Translations under genes and position numbers: made by a program | In this document: positions 40,353 to 48,156 of the stretch, in pieces | Layout of the letters: the number at the start of each line of letters is the position of its first letter | Position numbering within the stretch: position 1 is the stretch's first letter | Assembly: GCA_016705365.1 (NCBI GenBank) | Contig: JADIYI010000005.1 | Coordinates: 310,001 to 374,000 of the forward strand | Length of the DNA stretch: 64,000 nt | Origin: Gammaproteobacteria bacterium | GTDB taxonomy: Bacteria; Pseudomonadota; Gammaproteobacteria; Pseudomonadales; UBA5518 | Reading direction: 5' to 3' | The notes under the pieces: model-generated | The model's database searches: none | Seen by the model: the letters and a program-made list of their open reading frames with translations, nothing else | Told to the model about the DNA's origin: nothing

Positions 40353-42303
40353 CGTTGGCTTCGGGGGGGGGCGTGGCTTTATTCTTGCTTCGGAGGAGAT
40401 TCACGAATGATTCCGCCAGTCGTTTCGAGCCGAGTGAATTGAAGTGGTCCCGGTCTCTGTACAAAAAACTGATACCGTCGTCGGGATAACAAAACTGTAA
40501 AACTGGTGGGCAGACTTGCGCGAAAATATCAAAAATCAGAATATTTTTATTTGCGTTCCGCAGTCTGGTTAGTTGTTTCATCACTGCGTCAATGGCCGGA
40601 GCAATGTCTGCTCGCGCTACAGCACAATTTTTTCTCTCGTCGATGTCGCATTCGCGCACATCCGTAAAATTGAACATCGGCGGCGGGCCTGCAAGTACCA
40701 ACGACACGCCTCGTTTTTCAAGTTCTTTGGCCAACCCGGAGACACGGTCACTCCATTCGGAAATGTTTCCTTGGGGTGTTGTGGGGTTTGTGCGCGCCAA
40801 ATATAACCGTGCAATGAGTACAATATCGCCCGGTTTCAGATTATCCAATACCTCGTTGAACAGCATTTGTCTCGGAGCATACTCAATGCCGTTGCTGGCG
40901 GGAAAAGAGTGACCCGGCGTCTCGACCAAGTGCACCCCGAATCCCTTCGCCTGATGCAGTTCGTAAAGAAGTCCCTGCAGATGACCAGCGTGACTATCCC
41001 CAATGGCCCAAATCATCGGCATTCCGGAGCCGGGTACGGGTGGAATAGTACATCGCTCAAACGTCTGTGGCGTCAAAGGTCGTCGATCGTCGACTGCACA
41101 CGTGTTGCCATACGGCAGCCCAGAATCCAGAAGTGGAAGGAATGCTTCCGGGTGGAGTACCACCGCATCTTGCCCAACCGGGGAATCTTCGCTGTTGAGT
41201 GCGAAAAACGCAGACAGGCCCAGTACAAAACTGCAGGTAAAGGCCATGGCTATGTCCAGCGGCTTGCTCCTGCTCCAGTTCGCCGCTCGCAAAGGTCGTT
41301 CTATGAACTGGTATGAAAAAATCGCGGCAATTCCCATGGTTACCACATAGATGCCGGAAATTCGCCAACTTGCACTCAGCAATAGCGGTCCCAAAGCAAC
41401 CACAGGCCAGTGCCAGAGATACAGCGAATACGAAATTTTGCCAACGTACACCGCAGGAGGCAATGAAAGCATCCGCCAGGAAATATTATGGCTGGAATTG
41501 AAAAGTAGCAGGCCAGTCAAGCCGACCGCCACAGGGGTGGAGAGCGTCGCATAGCCCTGGGGCACGAAAAAACAAAGCACAAGCGCAACTAGTGCGCAAG
41601 GAGATGCGAGCGCCAGGATTCGATGAATTCGTGTGGAATCAAATCTGTTTGTAGCCTGATATATCAGCGCGCCAGTACCAAGTTCCCAGAAGCGTGTCGG
41701 CATAAGATAATAAGCGGCTACCTGATTGACATCGTACAACCAGAGGAAAAATAAAAATGAGAGCAGGCTCATTAGCACTATGGAGGCCGGGTATATATTC
41801 GGGGGTCTACGTGCTTTTCCAAAAATTGTCAGCCAAACGATAATCGGAAAGACAACATAAAATTGTTCCTCAACCCCCAGTGACCACATATGAGTGAACG
41901 CATTGAACTTGGATGAAGGGGAAAAATAGTCGAGTTCAAAATTGAAAAGTGTGATATTGGCAACGCCAAAAAGCGCGGAAATTCCAGTTAGTATCGAATG
42001 TCGCGGGAAAGGATCGATCAAAAACACCACGACACCGGTAGTCGCCACACAGGCGATCAACGCAGGCATCAGTCGCTTAACCCGTCGGGAAAGAAAATTC
42101 GAATAGAAACCGGAAAAAGTCGCTTGATTCTGTCCCAGAATAGAAGCGGAAACGACAAAGCCGGAAATTACGAAGAATACGTCCACCCCAAGAAATCCGC
42201 TGGATAGAAGCGTCTTTGGAAGGTGGTTTGCGATTACCGCAAGGACTGCAATAGCTCTCAATCCGTCAATATCAGAGCGATAGGTCGGCTTATTATTATT
42301 CAA
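40282..42303 (-). CDS. OafA/YrhL-type membrane acyltransferase with SGNH domain
   Basis: A 673-residue O-acyltransferase likely to modify surface polysaccharide. The N-terminal acyltransferase-3 domain has SDIDGLRAIAVLAVIANHLP and FLGVDVFFVISGFVVSASIL and about ten membrane segments, up to residue 360; His in NAFTHMWSLGVEEQFYVVFP is typical. The C-terminal periplasmic SGNH domain has MPMIWAIGDSHAGHLQGLLY (GDSH nucleophile) and the closing RDRDHFNSLGSKRLAESF. Codons are much more A/T-rich than in all neighbours, a sign of horizontal transfer. The last 15 codons run antisense into the MaoC gene, so the native C-terminus may have been replaced at insertion. Confidence 0.9.
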   Translation of the reverse strand: MNNNKPTYRSDIDGLRAIAVLAVIANHLPKTLLSSGFLGVDVFFVISGFVVSASILGQNQATFSGFYSNFLSRRVKRLMPALIACVATTGVVVFLIDPFPRHSILTGISALFGVANITLFNFELDYFSPSSKFNAFTHMWSLGVEEQFYVVFPIIVWLTIFGKARRPPNIYPASIVLMSLLSFLFFLWLYDVNQVAAYYLMPTRFWELGTGALIYQATNRFDSTRIHRILALASPCALVALVLCFFVPQGYATLSTPVAVGLTGLLLFNSSHNISWRMLSLPPAVYVGKISYSLYLWHWPVVALGPLLLSASWRISGIYVVTMGIAAIFSYQFIERPLRAANWSRSKPLDIAMAFTCSFVLGLSAFFALNSEDSPVGQDAVVLHPEAFLPLLDSGLPYGNTCAVDDRRPLTPQTFERCTIPPVPGSGMPMIWAIGDSHAGHLQGLLYELHQAKGFGVHLVETPGHSFPASNGIEYAPRQMLFNEVLDNLKPGDIVLIARLYLARTNPTTPQGNISEWSDRVSGLAKELEKRGVSLVLAGPPPMFNFTDVRECDIDERKNCAVARADIAPAIDAVMKQLTRLRNANKNILIFDIFAQVCPPVLQFCYPDDGISFLYRDRDHFNSLGSKRLAESFVNLLRSKNKATPPPEANAPLSHILPIHRLGRVRTRVTAST

Positions 42304-42386
42304 CTCTGCCGGTGCCCTAACTGATCGAACGATTGTTGGTATTATGGCGCGGCGGTTTGTTTTCGAACAGCAGAATTACATCCCGA

Positions 42387-42549
42387 TTATGAAATGGCCT
42401 GGTAACTACTCACCCCTCCCGCTCGGGCGTACAACTCGCCGGATAGGGCCAGTTGGATCGCGAAGAGCGGGTTGACGCCTTGATAGGCCATCGATTGCAA
42501 ATAGCTCGATATCCGACAACAGGCCTCGGCGTAGCGTTGCTGTCGGAAG
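42387..42549 (-). pseudogene. Possible C-terminal fragment of an unrecognised gene
   Basis: The minus strand has a coding-like reading of about 53 codons (RQQRYAEACCRISSYLQSMA, later NPLFAIQLALSGELYARAGG) ending in TAA at 42387. No start precedes it, because the MaoC repeat copy begins at 42564. I do not recognise the family. The rest of 42304-42563 shows nothing else. Confidence 0.3.
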
Positions 42550-42563
42550 CGGCCAGAGACCTC

Positions 42564-42844
42564 CCTTTCGCTTCAAGCCCAGAGCGAGACCCGGGTCCAG
42601 GCGGTGATGGCGGGTCTCGGTTGCGAGATGCGCGTAATGCTTCCAGTTCGGTCCGGCGACGAGATTTTCTATTCCGGCAAGGTCGTGGCCAAACGCGAAT
42701 CGAAGAGCTGCGGCGACGCAGGAATCTTCGAGACGCATCATGAATTGCACAAGAAGAACGGAGACCTGGTATTTCAAGTGGATGCCGTGACCCTGGTTCG
42801 AACTCGACCGAGCCGGTGAGTCGGCAGCATGTGGGAAAGGGGCG
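42564..42844 (+). pseudogene. Direct repeat copy 2: truncated second MaoC 3-prime end
   Basis: A duplicate of 40072-40352. In frame it gives VMAGLGCEMRVMLPVRSGDE and FETHHELHKKNGDLVFQVDA, ending at the same stop as copy 1 (42819). It lacks the first 70 or so codons and has no good start, so it is a fragment. Several substitutions change residues, so the copy is not recent or is not under selection. Between 42845 and 43022 I see only the leader of the transporter. Confidence 0.85.
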
Positions 42845-43022
42845 GGCAGGAGGAGAGGGGCTCTATGCTTCCTATACTTTTACAGTCCGTGCGTCCCGCG
42901 GCGTGCGGGATACTTGCATCGACCACACCCCTGCCCGGTGGCGGCGGCATCCTCGAGCCCCACTTGCCGACCGCGCCACCGGCAGGCATGGCCGTTGCCA
43001 TGGTGCGCCCCACCTCCTGCCG

Positions 43023-44945
43023 ATGAACGACACCCTGGTGCAAACCGTCACCCTCAGCACTCATGGCCTGGCCATGCTGGCCTTCGCCGCGATCGTGTTC
43101 GCGATCTTCATCAGCGACCGTGTGCCCATCGCCACCGTCAGCATCGGCATCCTGGCCCTGCTGCCGATCGGCTTCGTGCTCTTTCCGCTGCGCACCGCCG
43201 ACGGCTCCTTTGACCCGCTGACACTTTTCTCCGGCTTCGGCCATCCGGCGCTGGTAGCGATCTGTGCGCTGATGATCGTCGGCCAGGGCCTGGTCGTCAC
43301 CGGAGCGCTGGAGCCGGCGGCGCGGGTGCTGGCCCGCTGGATGGCAGCGAAACCGGCGCTGGCGCTGGCCGCGCTGCTGCTCGGCGCCGCGTCGATCAGC
43401 GGCCTGGTCAACGACACGCCGGTGGTGGTGCTGCTGATCCCGCTGATCATCGCAGCCGCGGCACGCGCCAAGATGTCGCCAGCGGCGATGCTGCTGCCGA
43501 TGAACTACGCGGTGCAGATCGGCGGCATGACCACGACTATCGGCACTTCGACCAACCTGATCGTCGTCGCGATCGCGGCCGAACTCGGCGTCGGCCCGTT
43601 CTCCCTGTTCAGCTACTACTCGCTGGTGGCGCTGGCAGCGCTGCCGGCGATCGGCTACCTGTGGCTGATCGCGCCGCGGCTGCTGGCAAAAGTGAAGGTA
43701 CCGACCGAGCAGATGTCGAGCGAGGTCTTCGACGCCGAACTGCATGTCGAGCCCGACAGCTGGCTCGACGGTCGCGAGCTGCGTGAGGCGCTGAAGGCCA
43801 CTGGCAACCGTATGCGGCCAGTCGAGATCCGCCGCGGCGCGCGCACTGTCGTGCCGCTGCCGTCGCTGAAGTTCTGCCCCGGTGACCGCATCGTGCTGCA
43901 GGACACGCCTTCGGACCTGAAGGACTTCGAGACCAGCCTGAAGGCGGCGCTGCACCGTGTCGGCGACAGGCCCGAGAACCTGGTGCCGAAGAAGGGCGAC
44001 GACGAAAACAAGGACAAGGACAAGGACAAGGACAAGGACAAGGACGAACCGAAGGATGAGCCGAATGACGAGCCGGAACCTTCGAAGTCGGTGGTGGCGC
44101 AGATGATTATCTCGCCTACCTCGCCGCTGGTCGGCCGCTCGGTACGCCAGGAGCACATCGCGCGCCGCTACGACGTCGTCGTCGTCGGCCTGCGCCCGCG
44201 CGCCGACAGCAGCGCCTGGCAGCGCGAGAACCTGCCCGACCGTGCCATCAACGCCGGCGACATCCTGCTGCTGCAGGGCGAGCCGGCGGCGATGCAGCAG
44301 GCGCAGCGCGACCGCATCGGTCTGCTGCTCGACGAACGCTTCGCGTTGCCGCGCCAGGACAAGGCAGCGCTGGCCCTGATCACGATGGCCGCGGTGGTGC
44401 TGCTGGCCGCGATCAAGGCGCTGCCGATCGCGCTGGCCGCGCTCGGCGGCGTCGTCGTGCTACTGCTCGGGCGCTGCTTGTCCTGGGAGGACGTGACGCA
44501 CTCGCTGTCGGTCAAGGTCATCCTCCTGGTCGCCGCCAGCCTGGCGCTGGGCAACGCCCTGCTGGTCAGCGACGCCACCGCCTGGTTGGCACAGCAACTG
44601 GCGTCGGCCTCGCAGGCGCTGTCGCCGGCCTGGGTGCTGGTGCTGCTGATGGGCCTGATGGGCCTGCTGACGAACTTCGTTTCGAACAACGCCGCCGCAG
44701 CCATCGGCACGCCGCTGGGCATCGAGCTGGCGCGCCAGCTCGGCGCGCCGCCCGAGGCCTTCGTGCTGGCGGTGCTGTTCGGCTGCAACCTGTGTTACCT
44801 GACGCCGATGGGCTACCAGACCAACCTGCTGGTGATGAACGCCGGCGGCTACCGCTTTGGCGACTTCGTGCGCGTCGGCACGCCGCTGTTCCTGATCATG
44901 TGGGTGGGTCTGTCGTACGGCCTGATACTGAGCTACGGTATGTAG
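43023..44945 (+). CDS. SLC13/ArsB-type permease with two TrkA_C domains
   Basis: A 640-residue inner-membrane transporter, probably for sulfate, dicarboxylate or another anion. Start ATG 43023; longer readings enter the repeat. The first membrane half contains GLVVTGALEPAARVLARWMA, SGLVNDTPVVVLLIPLIIAA and NYAVQIGGMTTTIGTSTNLI, whose GTSTN motif is the family signature. The middle has two TrkA_C (RCK-C) domains (PSLKFCPGDRIVLQD, AINAGDILLLQG), joined by a Lys-Asp repeat. The second half has NFVSNNAAAAIGTPLGIELA and GYQTNLLVMNAGGY. Codon use (very high C/G third positions, CTG, GTC) differs from neighbours, suggesting foreign origin. Confidence 0.87.
   Translation: MNDTLVQTVTLSTHGLAMLAFAAIVFAIFISDRVPIATVSIGILALLPIGFVLFPLRTADGSFDPLTLFSGFGHPALVAICALMIVGQGLVVTGALEPAARVLARWMAAKPALALAALLLGAASISGLVNDTPVVVLLIPLIIAAAARAKMSPAAMLLPMNYAVQIGGMTTTIGTSTNLIVVAIAAELGVGPFSLFSYYSLVALAALPAIGYLWLIAPRLLAKVKVPTEQMSSEVFDAELHVEPDSWLDGRELREALKATGNRMRPVEIRRGARTVVPLPSLKFCPGDRIVLQDTPSDLKDFETSLKAALHRVGDRPENLVPKKGDDENKDKDKDKDKDKDEPKDEPNDEPEPSKSVVAQMIISPTSPLVGRSVRQEHIARRYDVVVVGLRPRADSSAWQRENLPDRAINAGDILLLQGEPAAMQQAQRDRIGLLLDERFALPRQDKAALALITMAAVVLLAAIKALPIALAALGGVVVLLLGRCLSWEDVTHSLSVKVILLVAASLALGNALLVSDATAWLAQQLASASQALSPAWVLVLLMGLMGLLTNFVSNNAAAAIGTPLGIELARQLGAPPEAFVLAVLFGCNLCYLTPMGYQTNLLVMNAGGYRFGDFVRVGTPLFLIMWVGLSYGLILSYGM
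44010..44045 (+). repeat. Six tandem AAGGAC units inside the permease gene
   Basis: A 6-bp microsatellite of six perfect units encodes six Lys-Asp pairs in the acidic/basic linker between the two TrkA_C domains. Change in unit number keeps the frame, so linker length can vary by slippage without gene loss. Confidence 0.9.
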
Positions 44946-45009
44946 GCATGTCGGCTCCGGCCTGGTCCTTGGCGTGGACCAGCTCGTGGGTGCGCTACTG
45001 GATGCGCTG

Positions 45010-45111
45010 CTACTTCCCCTCCGATTCCTGCACGTCATGAACGATGGCAAGGTTGTCATGGGACAAGGCCGGGAGTATTTTGGCCCGGGGGAGAAATTCG
45101 TCCGAGGATTG
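45010..45111 (-). pseudogene. Possible fragment of a Ser/Thr protein kinase
   Basis: The minus strand reads DEFLPRAKILPALSHDNLAI then VHDVQESEGK and a stop. This resembles the alpha-C helix and following strands of bacterial Hanks-type kinases (FLREAKILARLSHPNIV-like). Only about 33 codons match by eye, and the neighbouring glycine loop and catalytic loop are not seen. Chance resemblance is possible. The surrounding 44946-45399 shows no intact gene. Confidence 0.25.
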
Positions 45112-45399
45112 CGGGGTTTGGGAAGGATCGGGACGAAAGATTTTCAGGCAAATCTTATTTTGGCTGTGATTTTCATTGGCTGAAAAGGTGCGGACGGAGG
45201 ACGAGGACTCCTGCTGACCCTCGATGACATGGCGGCCGGCAATCACGTCACCGGTGGAAAATCCGCAACGGGAATTCATGCGCGGCTCCTCGCTCGGAAA
45301 AGCAGAGGGTCACAAGGACGGCGTCGGTCTCCCGGACCAAACCGGAACGGCGGGATTTCTACCTTGGTTTGGCACGGATTGTTTGGGAGACGATGCCCG

Positions 45400-45769
45400 A
45401 TGGCGCATGAATTGAGCAAATCCATCATGAAGTCCCTGCTCCAGGCCAGACAGGCTTTGGACGACTTCCTCGCCCAACCCGCCCATGTCGGGGATATTCA
45501 GAAGATGGCCGGTCTTTTGGCCGACTGCTTCCACCAGCGGGAATTCACCCAATGTCATCCGTGCCTCCGAAACTGCCCGCAAGGCGGAGCTGAAGGTTTT
45601 GCTGTTACTGGGCAAGGGCGGCGGGGCTTTGCAGGGTTTTTGGGGCGATGAACTCTGGGTTGGCACCACAGCCACGCAACGGGTTCAGGATGTCCACATG
45701 ACCGTCCTCCACATCCTGGTTGAATCGGTGGAACGGCTGCTTTTTCCCGAAAATTACGGCGAAGAGTAA
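45400..45769 (+). pseudogene. gmhA: Deleted sedoheptulose-7-phosphate isomerase (gmhA) fossil
   Basis: The N-terminal part starting MAHELSKSIMKSLLQARQAL at ATG 45400 continues through DDFLAQPAHVGDIQKMAGLL. In another frame, TSGNSPNVIRASETARKAEL, LLLLGKGGGALQGFWGDEL, TTATQRVQDVHMTVLHILVE run to a stop at 45769. Both halves match GmhA, the first enzyme of ADP-heptose synthesis for lipopolysaccharide. About 70 central codons, including the usual GNGGS loop, are gone, and the junction near 45540 changes the frame, so no active enzyme can be made. The real gmhA is presumably elsewhere. Nothing recognisable lies in 45770-45985. Confidence 0.75.
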
Positions 45770-45985
45770 AGATCCGGACCGGTCAGGGAAGATTCAACGC
45801 GATTTCATTTTCGCCAGGGCCCTTTCCGGCAAAATTGTGCATTCGCGAAGCGCACACGCGAAGGTGGTGTGCCCGCTGAAGATGCAGTACCGCAACGGGA
45901 CGACACGCATGAACGGACACTGCTGCGCGAGGCAATGGGTGATATGGCCGGACGACGTATCAGTTACTGAACAGGAAATCCTCTG

Positions 45986-47398
45986 ATGAATGACAGCACA
46001 AAGCCCCTGAGCTTCCCCGCCGCTGCGCTACCGTGGATCGAGAGCGCCACGGGGGGACGCATTCTCGAACTCACGCGCATGGTGGTGCGCCGCGAGGCAT
46101 GGCGCGTCGTGGTGGACGACGGCAGCGCCACGCCACGATCCTGGTTCCTGCGGATCGATCGCGCGATCGCCGCGGGCAAACCCTATCCGCGCGATCTGGC
46201 GCGCGAGACCGGGTTGATCCGGTTTCTGCAGGCAAATACCGGGATCCCGACCCAGCGCATTCTTGGCTGGAACGACGAGCACGCGGTGGCGATCCAGTCC
46301 TTCGAGCCGGGACGCGCGGACCTGCACAACGTCTCACGCGAGGAACAGCATGACGTGATGATGCATTTCATGGACATCATGGCGGAGATGCACTCCCTCG
46401 ATGTACACGGGATCGGACTGCCACGCTTCGAGATCCCGCCCACGCCGGAGCAGCATTCGCTGATGGAGCTGCACGCGGTGGACGATCCCCGACTGGCGAC
46501 GCTGCCGGTGGATTCCAGTACGGTATTGGGGGCGTTTGGCAAACGCTGGTTGCTCAACCATGTGCCGACCAGCGTGGAGCGCACCGTGCTGTTGCAGGGC
46601 GACACCGGACCCGGTAATTTCCTGTTCGAGGATCATCGCGTGACCGCGGTCGTGGATTGGGAGTGGGCGCATTATGGCGACCCGATGGAAGACGTGGGCA
46701 ATCTGTGGGTACGCGATTTCTTCACCCCGAGCTGTGGTGGCGACCTCACGCCATATATCCGGCACTACACGCAAAACGCCGGCATCACACTCGATCGGCA
46801 GAAGGCGATCTACTATCTCGTGCACCAGCTGGTGCGCTCGGTATTCACGCTCCCCGGGCTGGTGCGCCGACCCGACTGGAGGAGCACGGTCGCCCTCAAC
46901 CTGGGTTACCAGGCGGTTTGCGACATCACCTGCTGCGAGGCGCTGGGCATGTACCACAGCCTCGCGGAGCCGCGCTTCGAACTCCTCGATATCCCCGAAG
47001 ACATTCACGACGGACGACCCGGCATGAATGAGGACGGCGAGCTCTACCAGTTGCTGTCCGAACAGCTGGAACGCGGCATCGCACCGGAGTTGCACAACGA
47101 CTTTGCCCGCAACATGGCCCTGGGCGCTTCCGGCATCACACGCTACCTGGAGCGGCGGCACCTGTACGGCGCGGCCGCGGATTCGCTGGAGCACTCGGGT
47201 ATCGATGCGATTCTCGGCGTGCGCCACGCATCGCTGAAAGAAGCCCGCCAGGCGTTCATGACCCGGCTGCCGCAACTGCAGGCTGCAGACGAGGAGCGCG
47301 TGATTCGCCACTGCTGGGGTGTGGCGCGGCGCAACATGCAACTGATGGAACCGCTGGTTGCGCGCTGGAGCTACTGCAAGCTGCCCACGTTGAACTGA
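45986..47398 (+). CDS. APH-family (choline kinase-like) phosphotransferase
   Basis: A 470-residue small-molecule kinase-like protein. The N lobe is less clear, with SWFLRIDRA and LIRFLQANTGIPTQRILGWN. The catalytic loop is TVLLQGDTGPGNFLFEDHRV, with Asp206 and Asn211 present and Gln204 in place of the His. The metal-binding Asp224 is in AVVDWEWAHYGDPMEDVGNL. A helical C-terminal domain of some 180 residues follows, as in the relative at 37549. Proteins like this near acyl-CoA and terpenoid genes are not thought to be antibiotic resistance enzymes. It has its own start, apart from the GMC pair 150 bp downstream. Confidence 0.82.
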   Translation: MNDSTKPLSFPAAALPWIESATGGRILELTRMVVRREAWRVVVDDGSATPRSWFLRIDRAIAAGKPYPRDLARETGLIRFLQANTGIPTQRILGWNDEHAVAIQSFEPGRADLHNVSREEQHDVMMHFMDIMAEMHSLDVHGIGLPRFEIPPTPEQHSLMELHAVDDPRLATLPVDSSTVLGAFGKRWLLNHVPTSVERTVLLQGDTGPGNFLFEDHRVTAVVDWEWAHYGDPMEDVGNLWVRDFFTPSCGGDLTPYIRHYTQNAGITLDRQKAIYYLVHQLVRSVFTLPGLVRRPDWRSTVALNLGYQAVCDITCCEALGMYHSLAEPRFELLDIPEDIHDGRPGMNEDGELYQLLSEQLERGIAPELHNDFARNMALGASGITRYLERRHLYGAAADSLEHSGIDAILGVRHASLKEARQAFMTRLPQLQAADEERVIRHCWGVARRNMQLMEPLVARWSYCKLPTLN

Positions 47399-47548
47399 TC
47401 CGTGTTCCGGGCGTGGCTGCATCCGCCCGGGTGTGCCACGTAACAGGCAATTCGCAGGCATTGCTCCTTGAGGATTGCCGTGGCTCCCCCTGATCACCCG
47501 CAATGCTATGCTCTGGCCTTCTTCGGAATCGATGACAGGGAGCTTGCC

Positions 47549-48151
47549 GTGCAACGACGTGACACGCTGAAAGGATTGCTGCTGCTCGGCGGTTTCGGTT
47601 TCCCGGCAGCGGTGCAACGGGCACTGGCCGCGGGCCTCACGCCAGAGGGTAGCGCCGCCGGTATGTTCGATGTGCCGGCGCGGGCGCTGGTCGCGGCGCT
47701 GGCCGAGCGCATCATCCCGGCGACCGATACGCCGGGCGCCGTGGAGGCTGGGGTGGTCGATTTCATCGAACAGATCGTGTTCAGCTGGTACACGGATGCC
47801 GAGCGCGCGATATTTCTCCAGGGACTGGAGGACGCCGGGGCGATGGCCACGACGCGGTTTCAACAAGACTTCGCGACGCTTGATGGCGAGCGTCAGGACC
47901 AGTTGCTGGGCGAACTCGAGCAGCGTGCGCTGGCTGTGGCAAAGCCTGCTGCGTTTTCCCTGCAACCCGACCTCGACGAGGACCTCTCACCGTTTTTTTC
48001 CAAGCTGAAGGAACTCGTCGTGGTGGGTTATTACACCTCCGAAATCGGCGCCACCCGGGAACTGCGCTACGAGCGCATGCCGATGGTTTATCGCGCCGAT
48101 GTGCCGCTGGCCGAGATCGGGCGTGCCTGGGCAAACGGCATGAAGGACTGA
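47549..48151 (+). CDS. Gluconate 2-dehydrogenase subunit 3 family protein (GMC partner, copy 2)
   Basis: A 200-residue exported small subunit with GTG start at 47549, about 9 bp after AGGGAG; upstream readings have no site. RRDTLKGLLLLGGFGFPAAV is a twin-arginine-like signal. The mature part, LAERIIPATDTPGAVEAGVV then FFSKLKELVVVGYYTSEIG, matches copy 1 at 15131 closely. The GMC gene starts 5 bp after its stop, tighter than the 46 bp in copy 1. Confidence 0.85.
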   Translation: MQRRDTLKGLLLLGGFGFPAAVQRALAAGLTPEGSAAGMFDVPARALVAALAERIIPATDTPGAVEAGVVDFIEQIVFSWYTDAERAIFLQGLEDAGAMATTRFQQDFATLDGERQDQLLGELEQRALAVAKPAAFSLQPDLDEDLSPFFSKLKELVVVGYYTSEIGATRELRYERMPMVYRADVPLAEIGRAWANGMKD

Positions 48152-48156
48152 GGGCG

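Noticed and set aside
40360..40375. Run of ten G residues after the MaoC gene as a phase-variable tract
   Set aside because: It lies within the 3-prime coding end of the acyltransferase on the other strand, near its C-terminus; a homopolymer sequencing artefact is also possible, and no switch effect can be argued.
42774..44156. A 460-codon antisense reading across the SLC13 permease
   Set aside because: It consists of Arg/Gln/His-rich low-complexity sequence, including the complement of the Lys-Asp repeat; a GC-rich shadow.
44946..45000. Possible terminator after the SLC13 gene (GGTCC...GGACC-like pairing)
   Set aside because: Short stem, no following T-run; many such stems occur by chance at this GC content.
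45770..45985. A short reading with AEDAVPQRDDTHERTLLREA-like sequence before the APH gene
   Set aside because: It looks mildly coding, but I cannot link it to a family and it has no convincing start.
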